From Venturia oleaginea (Eukaryota; Ascomycota; Dothideomycetes; Venturiales; Venturiaceae), in assembly GCA_013176395.1 (NCBI GenBank), contig JABMLP010000003.1, forward strand, positions 682,001-746,000: a stretch of DNA of 64,000 nt, read 5' to 3'. Below the pieces are notes generated by a model. It was given only the letters and a program-made list of their open reading frames with translations, was not told where the DNA came from and ran no database searches. Positions 22,461 through 34,723 of this stretch are shown here, piece by piece; the first letter of the stretch is position 1; every line of letters starts with the position of its first letter. A program made the translations under genes and the position numbers.

Positions 22461-24778
22461 CTAAGCGCCCCTCCTTGCAGTTGTACTCATCAACGTTATC
22501 TTCTTCGCTTTCTTCTTCTTCCCACCACCGGGCGCACTCGCAGCAGCCCGACTACTTTCAGCGAGTGAAAGTTCCTGCGCACGAGCCACCATTGCATCGT
22601 CTTCATGCAGTAAATCCTTTTCCCAGCCTTGTAACCATCCATCGTCATTTGCATCAGATGGCACGGTTGCAGTGAGCTGTGGAGAAGTGGAGTTGACGGT
22701 TGCCGTGCCCCAGACAGTCCTCGATTGCGAAGGGCTTGTTGATATCGAGGCAAGTGATGCAAAGGAAGAGCCCTGCCGAGTGGCCCATGGCGGAGATGTC
22801 GATACACCATACGTAGCTTCGGCATTTTCAGCCATTGCTGACGAATTGTAGGCCTCAATAGCCCATTCAGGGGACTCTGCTTCAGGCCGTTTCCGTCTTA
22901 GATGTGCGTATCTTTTTTCTTCCTCCTTCTCTGCATATACTCGTGCCTTCTCTTCACGTGTCTCTTTCTCCTCATTCCTCCTTCGCCGTCGCTCAATCTC
23001 CGGCAAAAACTTCTCCAACACCTCAGGAGCAACTGTATCAGCCCAATCGCATTCAAGGAAGTTTACCTCACATCCGTATGGCAAGTGACCCAGATATTTG
23101 GCCCTTTTTCGTAAATCCTCGTCGATTACTGCTGTCGACACACGTTCTACACGTGGTAGGATAGTGGAAGGAAATGAAGCAAAGCTACCGAAGGCCTCTC
23201 GGAGGATGCGGATATCCAACGGCGATAGATAGTAATGCAGCAGTGCTTGGTAAAAGAAGTATTCTGCAGGTGCATGCTGGCCGGTGTGACTCGGCCTTCG
23301 ATCACGCAGGGACTTGACAGTATTTGTCTCTGCTCGTTTAGTAGGACTGGATCCTGCAGTGGTTTCGCTCTCCGAAGTTTCACTGCCACTTGGACGTACT
23401 TCCGTTGGCTGGATAGAGCTGGGCATACTCTGGCCTGCACGTAATGCGTGTTGGATTGCGTACATAGCAGGCACATCGTCCGAAACCGAAAACTCGATCG
23501 GAGCTCTCTCTGGCGCTGGTTTAGTCTAGAAGTCTGCATTAGTTTAAATTTCAAAGCTAGATAAGTGCTAAGAATTCCTGGAGTTTTCAAAGAGAAATTG
23601 TCAAGAGTATGTAGCTCTTCAACGTGTAAATAGCCCGAGACACGTACCTGATGCAGTACTGGCGCAGTTCCACCAATGCCGTTGACCTTCTCTTTTGACT
23701 CCTCAAGCATACGAACTGCTTTTCGCGTCCATTCAGCGGTATCCTCGGGAAACATCAACGCATCGATCCTCTCTTGCTCTTTCACAGCTTGCACATCACT
23801 CTCGTACTGTTTAGTCATGTAGTCCTTAGAACCTTTGATCACCCGAGCATAATCCATCACCTCAGCAGCATTGTACCACGGAACATCCTCGCTCGCGGAA
23901 GACACTGCTCCATCACGAGGCAGAGCCAATGTGCTGCCGGAGGATCTCTTCACTAATCGAAGTACCACATCTCCGCCTTCTTGTGGTGGTGGGCCCTCCT
24001 GGCCAGCGTACATACGGACAGGTTTCGTGTCTGAGATGTATATGGTATCTTCGCAGATGGGACATTTCTTGTACCTTGGCTTCTTTTCGGGGAGACGCTT
24101 AGTATCCTCTTCTGCTTGCATGAACCTAATCAAGCAGGGTAGACAGAATATGTGGCCGCATTTGGCCATTCGAGGGGCTACTGGCTCGCCGAGGCATATG
24201 GGACACGACGGAACTTGTGATTGTGACGATACGAGAATCTGCATGACATTATTCCAGTCAAGATAGACATCTGCATCGACACTGTGCTCGTGGTAATCGC
24301 CGCGTGGATCCACAACGAATCGATAGTTGGCGTGCACATATCTAGCTTTGTCGATGGCGTGATAACCAGAGCCGAGGCCGAACGTCTTTCGATAACCTCT
24401 CGATTGTCCGAAGTGCTGGTTCCCATATTGATTCGGCCTCGGAGGTAGGGAGAAGTTCATGAGGTGGGTGATGGATGTTTGACCCTTCCGGCCTGTTGAG
24501 GAACGCATGGCGGCAGATTCAGCAATAACATCGTCGTCTGCCAGACGAGCGAAGCGTTTGGAGACCTTGTGCTTGTTGCGTTGGCCCTGATTGTTCCGTG
24601 GTGTAGGACTGGCGCGTGAAGAAGTCCCCGCTGTACGGAAAGTGGCCCCGCCTCGGTCACCCCCAGATATAAGATTTGGCTGAGCCTGGGCGGACGACGA
24701 TTGTCCAGAGGAAGAGGCAGGTTTGGAGGCGTTTACGGCTTTTGAGGCAATGGTTTGGGGAGGCGGCGTGCCATTCAT
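22461..24778 (-). CDS. RING-finger protein, RNF10/Mag2-like E3 ligase
   Basis: Two exons, complement(join(22461..23525,23648..24778)); the 122-nt intron joins in phase 0 after TAPVLHQ; 731 aa. The N-terminus is Ser/Gln-rich with a basic HKVSKRFARL segment. The RING (about 210-265) is C3HC4: CPICLGEPVAP, CGHIFCLPC, KKCPICEDTIY. The second exon has YFFYQALLHYYLSPLDIRIL and a charged coiled region (RRRRRNEEKETREEK), then GWLQGWEKDLL, and a lysine-rich end. This order matches the RNF10 family. In yeast and mammals the family mono-ubiquitinates 40S ribosomal proteins on stalled initiation complexes. It diverges from UBP3 across 785 bp, and yeast Ubp3 also acts on ribosomal ubiquitination; that pairing is suggestive only. 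Confidence 0.85.
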
Positions 24779-25563
24779 GGTGGAATGGGTCAGTTCGGGT
24801 ACGACGATGACGGAGGTCGTGTAGGCAAAGCAAAGCTATGATTGGAGGTGGAAGGTCAAGGAGCTGGAGAGATTGGAAAGCAGAACAATGGAGTGGGAGA
24901 GGGAGTATAGGGAGTACAGGGAAAGGAAGGGAGTTCGGGTCCGCAGACCACGCCAGAATCAGCGATTGATATTGGTATTCGCCTCTCCACCGAGAAGAGT
25001 CGGGGGTGTTGGGGGATGGGAGCGATTCATACGCGATAGAGATCAGTCACGTGATATGCTCGAGGATATGATCCGGGCTGAATTGGCTGGCTGCACCGGG
25101 CTGAATTGGCTGGTACCGGAAAGATAATTCCCATTCATGTTTATACATTTTCGGTCTTCCTATTCCCGCGTTTTGCAGTCTGGACCGAGATATATGTTCG
25201 GTTGGAATTTGGAATGGCGAGTAATTGAACCTGGGACTGGCAATTCTTCTTCGACATAACAGTCCCCTACCCATCAACACAACACCTACGGGCGTCATGA
25301 CTGGGCAGTCTGCGAACGAAGGCTGCGAAGAGGCATCGACTGCTCCAAACTCGTCTTCCACATAGAGCTCTCGCAACCGATACACGACACCAAGTGCCGC
25401 GCCGCACCTAACCACAACCACAACCACAACCATCGCCTGCCTGAGCAAATCGTGCCGACGCGTAGAAACGCCTGCTCCATTCCCAGTTGCCTCACAGCCG
25501 GAGCACTGGCTTGAAACAGTCAGTCGTCTCCCGCTGAAGAGGCAGCTTCCCGAGAAGATCAAG
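24779..25563. other. Divergent promoter region between RING gene and UBP3
   Basis: 785 bp, with a GGGAGTA/GGAG-rich part near 24880-24930 and a long C/A-rich leader before the UBP3 start. No gene seen. Confidence 0.45.
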
Positions 25564-28495
25564 ATGCCTGGTCATGCAAACAATGCCAGGAGGCAGAACG
25601 AGTACCAACAACAGCAGTATGCCTACTCCCCTCAGCCATACCACAATCCATACTACAATCCCCAGCACCCGCCCTTCGTTCCTCAACACCACCAATACAC
25701 TCCTCAGCAACAATGGCAATATCAACAGCAGCATCAATGGCAAGCGCAACAGGCCTACTCCCAGCGCCCACAGCATTATCAGCCTCCGCCAATGCTTCCT
25801 CCTCAGCATCAGCATGCCCCGGTCATAGTTTCCTCACATCCTCAGCAACAGTACCAGCCGGCCTCGTTGATGAGGCCACACATTCAAACTCCTCCCTTAC
25901 CCTTGCACTCGCCATATTCACAACCGCTGCCACAACCGCTGCCTCTAACGCCCTCTGTCGCTTCCATAGCGCAAGCATCGCCAGTGCCATCTGCAAGGTC
26001 CGAAGTTATACCTACTCCTCCACCATCGTCGACAGCTTCAAGACCCTCCACAGCGAATGAGATGGCTGCGCCACAGCCCACTTCAGAGCCTGAACAGGGA
26101 ACGTACTCGCCGTCATTTCGGCCAACGGTAATACATGACTGCGAAGCCGCACCGATCACGGCTAACTATGTGCAGCTTCCATGGTGTTCATGGCACTCCT
26201 CTGCTCCAAACACTCCATTTCCACCCCCAGCCCGTCGCCGAAGGCCACGAAAATCACCACAATCGCAAAGTGAAGGGTTGGAGCTTCCAAAACAAGACGA
26301 GAAAGAAGGGGCGTTGGGAACCGACCATGTATCCAAAGTTGAGCAGGCTGAAGAGGACCAGGAGCCTGTAGAGGAGATTGTGGCAGATACTGCGGAAGAG
26401 CACTCGGAATCGCAAACATCAACACTTGCTGCGCCTTCAGAAAAGGAGACTCCCGCTACTTCCCAAGCACCGTCCGAGGACGATTCAGAGATACCAAACA
26501 CACAACCAGCTGTTCAGCTAATCCAGACACCTGCGCAGTCCCACAACAGAACCACGACACGCCCAGTGGTACCAGTTATACCCAAGGTACCTGCTGCTGC
26601 AACGCCAAAAACGTCTCCCAATCCACAGGCACCGGGGTCCCAAAAGTCAAGGTCACAATCAATAGATAACTCGCCTTCCGGAACAGATAGTACAGCGACT
26701 CTCGTGGGAGACCCTGTTTCTGAAGGTTCCCCAGATTCTCCAGAATCCCAGGCAAAGATATCGCCACCTGCCAAAGTTGCGCCAAAATCGTGGGCCGATC
26801 TAATGAAAAAACCGGGATCAGGTTCGTCTGCTCCCGTGGTTTCTCCTGGAGTCAACGGTGTGCCGGCAAGTGGCAGTCCACCCTCGAGTAAGACCAGTCT
26901 TGCCGAGGCAATGCGCGCATTTTCTGTCGATTCCGTGACTAAATTTAGCTTCCTCAAGCCCAGAGGTCTGGAGAATACGGGTAACATGTGCTACATGAAC
27001 TCGGTAAGCCTCGCCTTTTCCTCGTGCTGGGAACCATACTAACGTACCACAGGTGTTGCAAGCTCTTGTTTACTGCGTTCCGTTCTACGATTTTCTTGAC
27101 GTAATCAGGAGACGAGCCGCTCACCAGTTTAAGAGCGAGACCCCTCTTCTTGACGCTATGTAAGTATTTAGATTTCTTCCGGAAGAGCAGCTCACAGCTA
27201 ATGTTATCAGGATTTTGTTTACGCGAGAGTTTCTCATCATCGATTCTGCGGAATCTGCCGAAAAATTGAAACTTCGTCTTAAGAGCGAAGAGCTGGAACA
27301 ATATGGGCCTTCGTTTACACCGAAAGATGTCTATGAGGCCATTAAGCGAATCCCTCGATTTGCAGACATGAAAGTATGTTTCGGGTTGGCACGTAAGCGG
27401 TTGGACTGGCTAACGTTTCGGCAGCGCGGTCATCAGCAGGACGCTGAGGAATTCCTCAATAAGCTATTGCAGACACTGGATGACGAAAGCGCCAAGGTGA
27501 TCAATACCTTGCCAGCCAGTGACAACCTTACACCTGTCTCACCCACCAGTAAACGCTCCTCTGTCAATGATGCTGGTTGGCAAGAAGTTGGGCAGAAGCA
27601 AAAGGCCTCCACCACTCGTGCATCAGGAAACAGCGCGGTCGAGACCCCAATCACGAAAATTTTCGCTTTCTCCGCCCGCTCAGAGGTACAGATTGTTCAT
27701 ACGAAGACCTCTATCACGACCCAACCTTACCAGCAACTTCAGCTGGATATTGCCTCACCAGCCTGTAACAACATCGTCAATGCCCTCAAAAACTGGACCC
27801 AACCAGAGACAGTGTATGGTGACTTTAACACTGACCGCGGAAATAAAGTATCTTCCGCCAAGAAGCAATCTTACATCGAGACGCTCCCTCCAGTCCTCAT
27901 TCTTCATCTCAAGCGCTTTGAATTTGACAATTCTGGTGCTCAAAAGATCTGGAAGAAAGTTGGATATCCTCTGGAGCTCACTCTTCCTAAAGATGTATTT
28001 CCACAGTCGAAGCGAGCGCAGATGGCGCTCAGCGGTCTACCAAAGTTCCGACTTGACGCAGTCATCTATCATCACGGACAGAACGCAAGCAGCGGTCACT
28101 ATACAGTGGATGTTCGAAGACAAGAAGGCCACGAATGGATCCGAATCGACGACAAGGTCATCAAACGCATCCGCAGTGAAGATGTCGCTGAAGGAGGGGC
28201 TGAGGAAGACCCTAAAGTTCTTGAGCAGCAGAGCAAAGATAAGAATGTCTCAAACAACTTCTTTGATCAGTTCGGTGCTGTTGATGGTGACGATGAAGAA
28301 GAGACAGAATCTGGTTGGAATACTGCTGGAAACGGCAAAGAAACTGGTACAAAGAACGGTACGAAGAAAGCCTGGAGCGCAGTTGCCAACGGCACAGCAA
28401 CACCAAACTCAGCAGGCACGAAGACGCCGACGCCAAAGAAGGACAATTCGAAAGACAGCAAGGTTGCATATATCTTGTTTTACAGACGGATATGA
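25564..28495 (+). CDS. UBP3: Ubiquitin-specific protease, Ubp3/USP10 family
   Basis: Four exons: 25564..27003, 27053..27159, 27211..27373, 27425..28495; 926 aa. The third intron (51 nt) is a multiple of three with no stop, so its retention would be silent to frame. Residues 1-150 are Q/P/Y-rich and prion-like (repeated PQYQQQ-type runs); residues 150-450 are low-complexity. The catalytic domain starts at GLENTGNMCYMNS (nucleophile C476). The QDAEEF block, LHLKRFEFD, SGHYTVDV (H795) and IDDKVI follow. It removes ubiquitin from proteins in the cytoplasm. In yeast Ubp3 works with Bre5 in COPII recycling, ribophagy and stress granules, and USP10 binds G3BP. A disordered tail with Asp/Glu and Thr runs inserts before the conserved terminal IL-FYRR strand. 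Confidence 0.92.
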
Positions 28496-29414
28496 CGACA
28501 TTGTGGTCAAGTCGAGCTGCGCTGATCAATCACCATCCATTCACACGGATGACAAAAAAAAAAAAAAAAGGGAGAGGAGAAGGAAGAGATGGTGAACGCA
28601 GAGGATGGAAGCATGTTCTGGACCTGGAAAACGATACCCTCTTCAACATTTACCCCCTGTTCGATTACACACAAAAGTCTTATTTGCTCACATTTTTCGA
28701 AGTGATACGATCAGGTCCTGGGATTGGCATAGCGATGGATTTGTCTATCCTCTTGTTGAGGATACATGTGTATAACATTGATCTTCTTGTTTGGAGTTGT
28801 TGAGTGAGTGATACACTGGGACGTTGCAGTGGAACAGTGGCCTGAAGAGGACAGGGGACAGGGATAGGGGATATGACTGTGAAGAGTGTTTGATCTCATC
28901 GATTTATCTTGATCAATTCTTGTTGGATTGACTTGCTTTGTTGATTACGATGAAGACAGAATACACTTTTCTATGAGGGTTTTGCTAGCTTCCATGGAAA
29001 TGGATATATTTATATTTATGTCTCTCAAGTGCGGAATGACAGATTCTATCCTATGGCGAAGGAAGCAGAATCAATGGCATTGTTTTCATGATTTGATAGT
29101 TGTATTTAACAACGCCCTGGTTCTGTCATGATCGCGATTCAACATATTATTACTTTAGTTAGATGGAAGAACAATCCTGTAGCAATGTCACTCTTTCAAT
29201 ACATAATTGTATGTGTCTTGATGTTGCCATTGTCCGCAATATCCCGATTGGATTATATCTCGCCAGCTTTATCTTCACCTTCACCTTCAGGTCGGAATCT
29301 TACTCAGACAGACGTTGAGTAGCAGCAATACCAGTTTTATGAGCGAATTTTAACGAACAACCTGAGCCTGAACCATAGAACACCACACCACACACCAAGG
29401 ACCAGATCATCAAA
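28496..29414. other. Intergenic, 3' flank of UBP3 and upstream of membrane-protein gene
   Basis: A run of 16 A's at 28554-28569 lies 59 bp after the UBP3 stop. The rest is AT-rich with short chance frames. The C/A-rich 29370-29414 is the likely leader of the next gene. Confidence 0.45.
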
Positions 29415-31049
29415 ATGTCAGAACCCCAGCCCCCGTCGAAAGAGCCCCCTACCCCATCCAAAGCAAGATCAATAGAAGTATTGACAAAGACGGCCCCTTC
29501 CTCCCTCATCGCCTTCATCTACTTCACCCTCGCCCTCCTCATCATCAGCATACTATGGTTCTGCTACGTTATGCAACGTATCCAACGCCTAGGCAGATTC
29601 GAAGATTGGAGTCTCCCACCCGACGAAAGAAAGGCGAAGAGGGGGGTTGAGAAGAGGAGAGTTGTGGGCGTGAGATGGGTTTTTGTCACCTCCATGAAGG
29701 AAGTTATGTGGATGGTGAGGAGAGTTGGGAAGATGAAAAGCAAGGGAGGGAGGAGGAGAAGGGGGAATAGGGATGGGAATGGAGACGTGGAGGAAATCGA
29801 GATGGAGGAAAGGAATAGATTGGAGAGAATGCATACGCAACGGCGTGTTCTTCAAAACACCAAGGCGAACAGGAAAAAGCGGATTTTGCTTGAGATAGAG
29901 AGGTTGAGAGTGGAGGAGGATGCGTCGTCGTCGTCGTCGTCGAATGCGGATGCGGATGCGAATGCGAATGCAGATGCAGATGCGAAAGAGATGGATTTCA
30001 TTCTCGACCTGTCGGAGATTGAGAATAGGGATGCGATTACTCATACCTATGATCTGGAGGCCCAACCGCCTCGACACGCTTCGCAACAACGCTCAGCCAC
30101 GAATGCTAATCGGATCCGTCAGCTTCAGGAGGAGCTTGTACAATTGGAAGAGTCACCGGAAGCAGCGCATGTAACATCGAATATCCCCAACCTATCGTCC
30201 AACCCTGCCATGAATACCCTAAAACCCCTCCCAGAACTGCCTCATGTTCTTCCGCCACAACGCCCTAGCCTTCCACGAACGTCCTCCTTCGAATCGATAG
30301 CCTTAAGCTCACCCCTTTCAGGAGAAACAGCCACAGATTCCGAAATCGAAGAGACGTTAGTCACTGCATCCGATAGACCTCTCGTTCCCCATTATCTGGT
30401 AGAGGGGAACCAACATTCGCCTACGCCGCAGTCAAGGACACGGGAAGGAGGGTTTTTGAATGGTGTAGGAGGTCCGCTTCGAGAATATGCTAATGATCGA
30501 GAATATCCGGATCAAGCACATCCAAATGACCGAGCAAATCCAAATCAACCACACCCAACCCAAACATTTCCGCGTCAAGAAGACCCGCGTCCTCGCCACT
30601 CGGAAGAAACATGGCCCTACAACGATTCCGATCCCGAAAACGACATCCCAGAAGGCGAAGAAGGAATCTTCGCCCTCTTCGCTTCACGAGCTCGCGAATT
30701 CGAGGCCGGTGACCCCGTTCCCCGACGCAGGAGGGGCGATAGCAGGAGGGGAGATGAAAGTGTTCCAATACCATCCATAGAGACAACAAGAGACGCCGAG
30801 GATATATCGAGTTCCTCGAAGCCAACGAGACCGGGAACGCCGCGGGTTGGCGACGAAAGAAGTCTGACGAACGATTACATGGGGCAAAGACGGGCAGCAG
30901 GTGAGAATGGGGAGGAGAGACGAGGGGAAGATCAAGGACCTCCTCCCCTTGTTGAAAGACCGGCGAACGCGCATATACCGCGCGAAACGGTAAGGCGAAA
31001 TGCTGGAACATTTTTAATCGGTGATTCTGATGAAGAGGCTGAGGAATGA
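29415..31049 (+). CDS. Unknown single-pass membrane protein, 544 aa
   Basis: Single exon, ATG in AAAATG context. Residues about 28-52 form one hydrophobic helix (LIAFIYFTLALLIISILWFC), followed by a positively charged juxtamembrane part, suggesting N-out/C-in or a tail in the cytosol. Residues 100-165 are very basic and coiled (RRRRGNRDG, RKKRILLEIERLRVEE). A serine run from a TCG repeat is followed by an N/A/D run from GATGCG/AATGCG units (about 174-190). The C-terminal half is acidic and disordered with PxP, arginine and proline stretches. No known domain recognised. Composition and microsatellite-like inserts suggest a fast-evolving fungal-specific protein. Confidence 0.75.
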   Translation: MSEPQPPSKEPPTPSKARSIEVLTKTAPSSLIAFIYFTLALLIISILWFCYVMQRIQRLGRFEDWSLPPDERKAKRGVEKRRVVGVRWVFVTSMKEVMWMVRRVGKMKSKGGRRRRGNRDGNGDVEEIEMEERNRLERMHTQRRVLQNTKANRKKRILLEIERLRVEEDASSSSSSNADADANANADADAKEMDFILDLSEIENRDAITHTYDLEAQPPRHASQQRSATNANRIRQLQEELVQLEESPEAAHVTSNIPNLSSNPAMNTLKPLPELPHVLPPQRPSLPRTSSFESIALSSPLSGETATDSEIEETLVTASDRPLVPHYLVEGNQHSPTPQSRTREGGFLNGVGGPLREYANDREYPDQAHPNDRANPNQPHPTQTFPRQEDPRPRHSEETWPYNDSDPENDIPEGEEGIFALFASRAREFEAGDPVPRRRRGDSRRGDESVPIPSIETTRDAEDISSSSKPTRPGTPRVGDERSLTNDYMGQRRAAGENGEERRGEDQGPPPLVERPANAHIPRETVRRNAGTFLIGDSDEEAEE

Positions 31050-31266
31050 GATTGAAATCGAGAGACATGAAGAATGTGATAATCGAGTGAGCATAACACG
31101 GGGGAAGAGGGAAAGAGAGAGTCGATTCTATACATACTCAACTCACAAAAAATGGTATCGATAATCAGGTTCCACCCATATTTACATCGAAATGGTAAAG
31201 ATGATTCTATGTTAAACCACCTATTCCTTTCGTAAAGTTTCATGCTTTCCCAATCCATACTTACAT

Positions 31267-33846
31267 TTATTCATCGAGAGTGACGTAGTTGGCAGGGAAG
31301 AGACCTTCCTTGCCACGGTACTCGCCAGACCACCAATCATCATCGGGGAATTGCTAGAAAGTAATCAGCGTTGGTCAGCTTCACAGGAATTTGATCAGAA
31401 CTTACTACGTTCTCGATAGTCGCGCCTTCTGGGAAGCTTAACTCGTTGTCCTCAGCGGCCTCGTAATCATATTGCGCTGTAGCAGTGTTTCCCTTTGAAG
31501 CAGCTGGAGCGGCTGGTGGAGGAGCCGGCGCAGCTTGGGCTCTTGCTGGTTGAGCAGGGGCAGCGGGCTCATCTTCCTCGATAAGTTCCACGTAATTGCT
31601 AGGGAAGAGACCAGATTCGCCACGCTCGTTCTCACCGTGCCACCAGTCCTCGTCGACCATCTCAATATTGGTAACATAGCCTCCCTCATGTAGTTCGAGC
31701 TCATTGTCCTCAGCCTTCTCATAATCATACTGAATAAGAGCTCGCTTGCCACCTGTATTTGCCGGTGCTGCTTCAGCTCCAGCACCAAATGTAGACTTGG
31801 CCACAGCCTCACTCGCTCCACGGCCTTGATCCTCCCCCTCATAAGCAGGATTGGAATCAGCGGCTTGCGCTAATGATCTTGTTGGAACCGGGGTATGGCT
31901 GAACTGCTCCTCAGCTGGTTCAATGGGTTCGGGTTCCTTAGTCCGGCTCACTGGCATGGCAATGCGGATGGGAGAGCTAGGACGAAGCTCAGGGGACTCT
32001 GGAGGTGTAGGACTGCGCGGCTGTCGAGGTGGCGAAGGAATGTCAACATGGTGCTCTGCTGGGATTTGATCGACGGAAGGACGAGTTGGCAGACCTGGCA
32101 TTGGAACACCGCGGCCACCAGTTGGCTTGCTCGACATATCCATAGGTGGGGGAGCATTAGCGAAGCGGTCTCTGATAGCTCCCACACCACCCGCTGGTGA
32201 GGCTGGCTCTTCTTGTTCTTGATCTTGGCCAGTACGTTGCTCGCTGAGATTGCTGCCGGCAGACTTTCCAGTGTGAGTTGTTTGCACAGCTCCCCATGAT
32301 TTGCCAGTATACCCACTCTTCCATCCTCCTCCACCGCTCTGTTGTGCTCCGATCGGCCGCATGCCTCCGCCGCTGATTTGAGGCTGCATGGAAGGGGCTC
32401 CTCCAGAACCACCTTGACGTGCCTTCTTTTCAGCCCAGATTTGAGCCGGAGTCTTCCCTCCCTCGTCTGCAAATGTCCTGCTAGCAATGCCGACCGGTGC
32501 AGCTGGAGCTGGTTTTCCATCAAACCCACCAGGAGCTGGCGCTCTAGTCCCGGTGAACGTGCTTCCATCACCAAACTTGTTTGCAACTTTAGGCTTTGGA
32601 AGAGTCTGGATGCGTTCCGATGTAGAGAATGCAGCAGAACGATCTGCAAGACTCTTGGGTCGCTCATCCTCCCCAGTCGCTGCTGGAGACACGCTTGGAG
32701 GCGTTGGTGCGTTTTGTGCGCGTGCGCGAATTGCTGCAATGTCTACCTTCCCAACCGGCTCATAGGCTCCTTTGACAATTGTCGGTCTATCATCTTTGGA
32801 GCCCGAGTCTTGCGCCTGTCGGCGAAGCGCGGCAATATCTACCTTTCCAACTGGCTGATAATCGCCCTTGACCACATCGCCGGAGCCATTACTTGATTGA
32901 GGTTGTGGAGGTGTGTATCTCGAAGGCTCTTTCTGTGATGTAAGCTCTGCAAGATTGACCTTTGTAGGCTTGTAAGCAGGCGCAACCTTTTCCAATTGTG
33001 ATCTAGTAATTGGTGGGGCGTCAGCACCCCATCCGTCGCCGTCCGTGTTTTCTCCTGTTGCAGGTCCTCGAGAGCGTGATCCAAGTGGATTGAATCCTGA
33101 AGAACCTCCACCAACTCGAGTGGGTGTGAATACAGGTTTTGAGGAGGCAGGTGGGGGAGGGCCGCTTGAGGTAGGAATTGAACCTCCGCCAGAGTATTTT
33201 GAGCCTGACGCATCGGCTACTTTTTGGACAATGCTTTCTGGAGTAAGGTCGCGATCGGACCTGGCGGTGATTTCGACGTGGTATCCCTTTGTACGTTTTA
33301 GCAAAATACAAATTTGTTGTAGGGAGGGTTCGTACATGGAGAATCTTGGAGACAGTTGTACGATGGCTGTTGAAGTAGCCTTTCGTTCGCTCTGGGACAC
33401 CTTCACCGCACTAAGAAGAAAGTCAGCTCCCATAGTGCCAATTGATGTATGTATAGGCGGAAGCATACCCATGAAATCAAAACGTTCTTCGGCAGTGTAG
33501 TGTTTGGGTCCTTGATCTTGAGAAATGCGAATTGTATCCGTCCGTCAGAAAACTCCTCGATGAGATCAAGTAGCTCGCCCTCTGAGACGTAATTTAGCCA
33601 TGGCCAAACCAATTGTACTTTCCATATCTTACCTCCGGTCGTTTGAACCTTGAGGACGCTCTCCTTTCCGCCAGCATCGTGTTGGAACGCGCTCACCAAC
33701 GGAGCTTGTACGGTAAACAATGCCCATTGTCCATACGTAGGCGAGGAGGCAGCTCCGGCGGAGGCTGGCGCCGAGTTTAAGACCTTGTTATAGCTCGAGG
33801 TGATGGAAGGTCCATTGGTGGAGGTGTTTAACGAAGAACCGCTCAT
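31267..33846 (-). CDS. ABP1: Abp1-like actin-binding protein: ADF-homology domain plus two SH3 domains
   Basis: Four exons, complement(join(31267..31353,31406..33286,33336..33410,33469..33846)); 806 aa. Every join is in phase. Domains: ADF-H (about 15-155; KVLNSAP near the start, CGEGVPERTKGYFNSH in exon 2), then a long P/A/S-rich linker with repeated VKGxYxPVGKVDIAALR-type motifs (three copies), then SH3-1 near 660-715 (ALIQYDYEKAEDNELEL...DWWHGE...GLFPSNYVEL), and SH3-2 at the end (ATAQYDYEAAEDNELSF...DDWWSGEY...GLFPANYVTL). Binds F-actin and SH3 ligands, activates Arp2/3 at endocytic patches. The KxxYxPVGKVDI repeats resemble the acidic/Arp2/3-type repeats of fungal Abp1, but I did not verify that. 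Confidence 0.93.
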
Positions 33847-34723
33847 CGTGGGTGTTGGTAGGTGGGAGTAAAGGATTTCTCGAGGCTATGGTGGGTACTG
33901 TGGTATGAAGTGCGAGTCGATGACACCGGCGCAAAAGAGCAGGCTGGTGAAGAAGTATTACAAAGCTGAGGCTGCGTAATGCCAGGGGCTTAGGCTGCGC
34001 TGTGCTGTGCTGTGGATGTGCTCGGGAATGGGGTGCTAGGCACTCACAGAGCTTCAGGTTCACAACATTCATGTATTAAATCACGACCAGCGTTTCGACC
34101 ACACAGCAAAGGTGCACGCTGAGAAACAATTGTCTCTACTTCTCGAGTTACATGATTCGCATTTCCTGCACATGGTGGTGTGGTGGCTGGGGAGGCAGAT
34201 GTCTCTATACTCCTCACACCAATCATCCCTTGATCCATGGCTATCGCTATCGCTTCACGCCTCACTTTTTATCCTCGCCCCGCGTTGTCACCACCCGGTA
34301 CTTAACCTCTGAATGCCCCCGCGTCGCCTACGAGAATCTTGCGACCTTTTCCCTAACCTCATTGTTTTGCCGTTTTCGTCTCATCGTCTGTAAACCACAG
34401 GACCCAGGACCACATTGGGCGACACACTCTTGCCGGACAAACCATTTCCCTGATTCGTGGCTACCCCTGAAGATTCTTTTGTCGCCGACTCGCAGCACCT
34501 TGCCTTGCTCTCAACCGAGTTCAACTGTCTTATCCGACTTCAACCTGTCCATTTGCCTGTAGTCCTGTACTACCGCATGACCCAACGGACGCCTGTTTTC
34601 TGTATTATCGTTCCATTTCGGCAGCCGCCTGGTTTCTTCTTGTCTCTCAATCTTGTATCCAAGTCAGCCATGTTTTCATAAGAAAGAGTTGCGCTCAAAG
34701 TTCTTGTCCATCAATCATCAGAT
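33847..34723. other. Divergent intergenic region between ABP1 and the F-box gene
   Basis: Contains a CTGTGCTGTGCTGTG micro-repeat near 33994-34013 and a C/T-rich leader before 34724. No gene seen. Confidence 0.45.
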
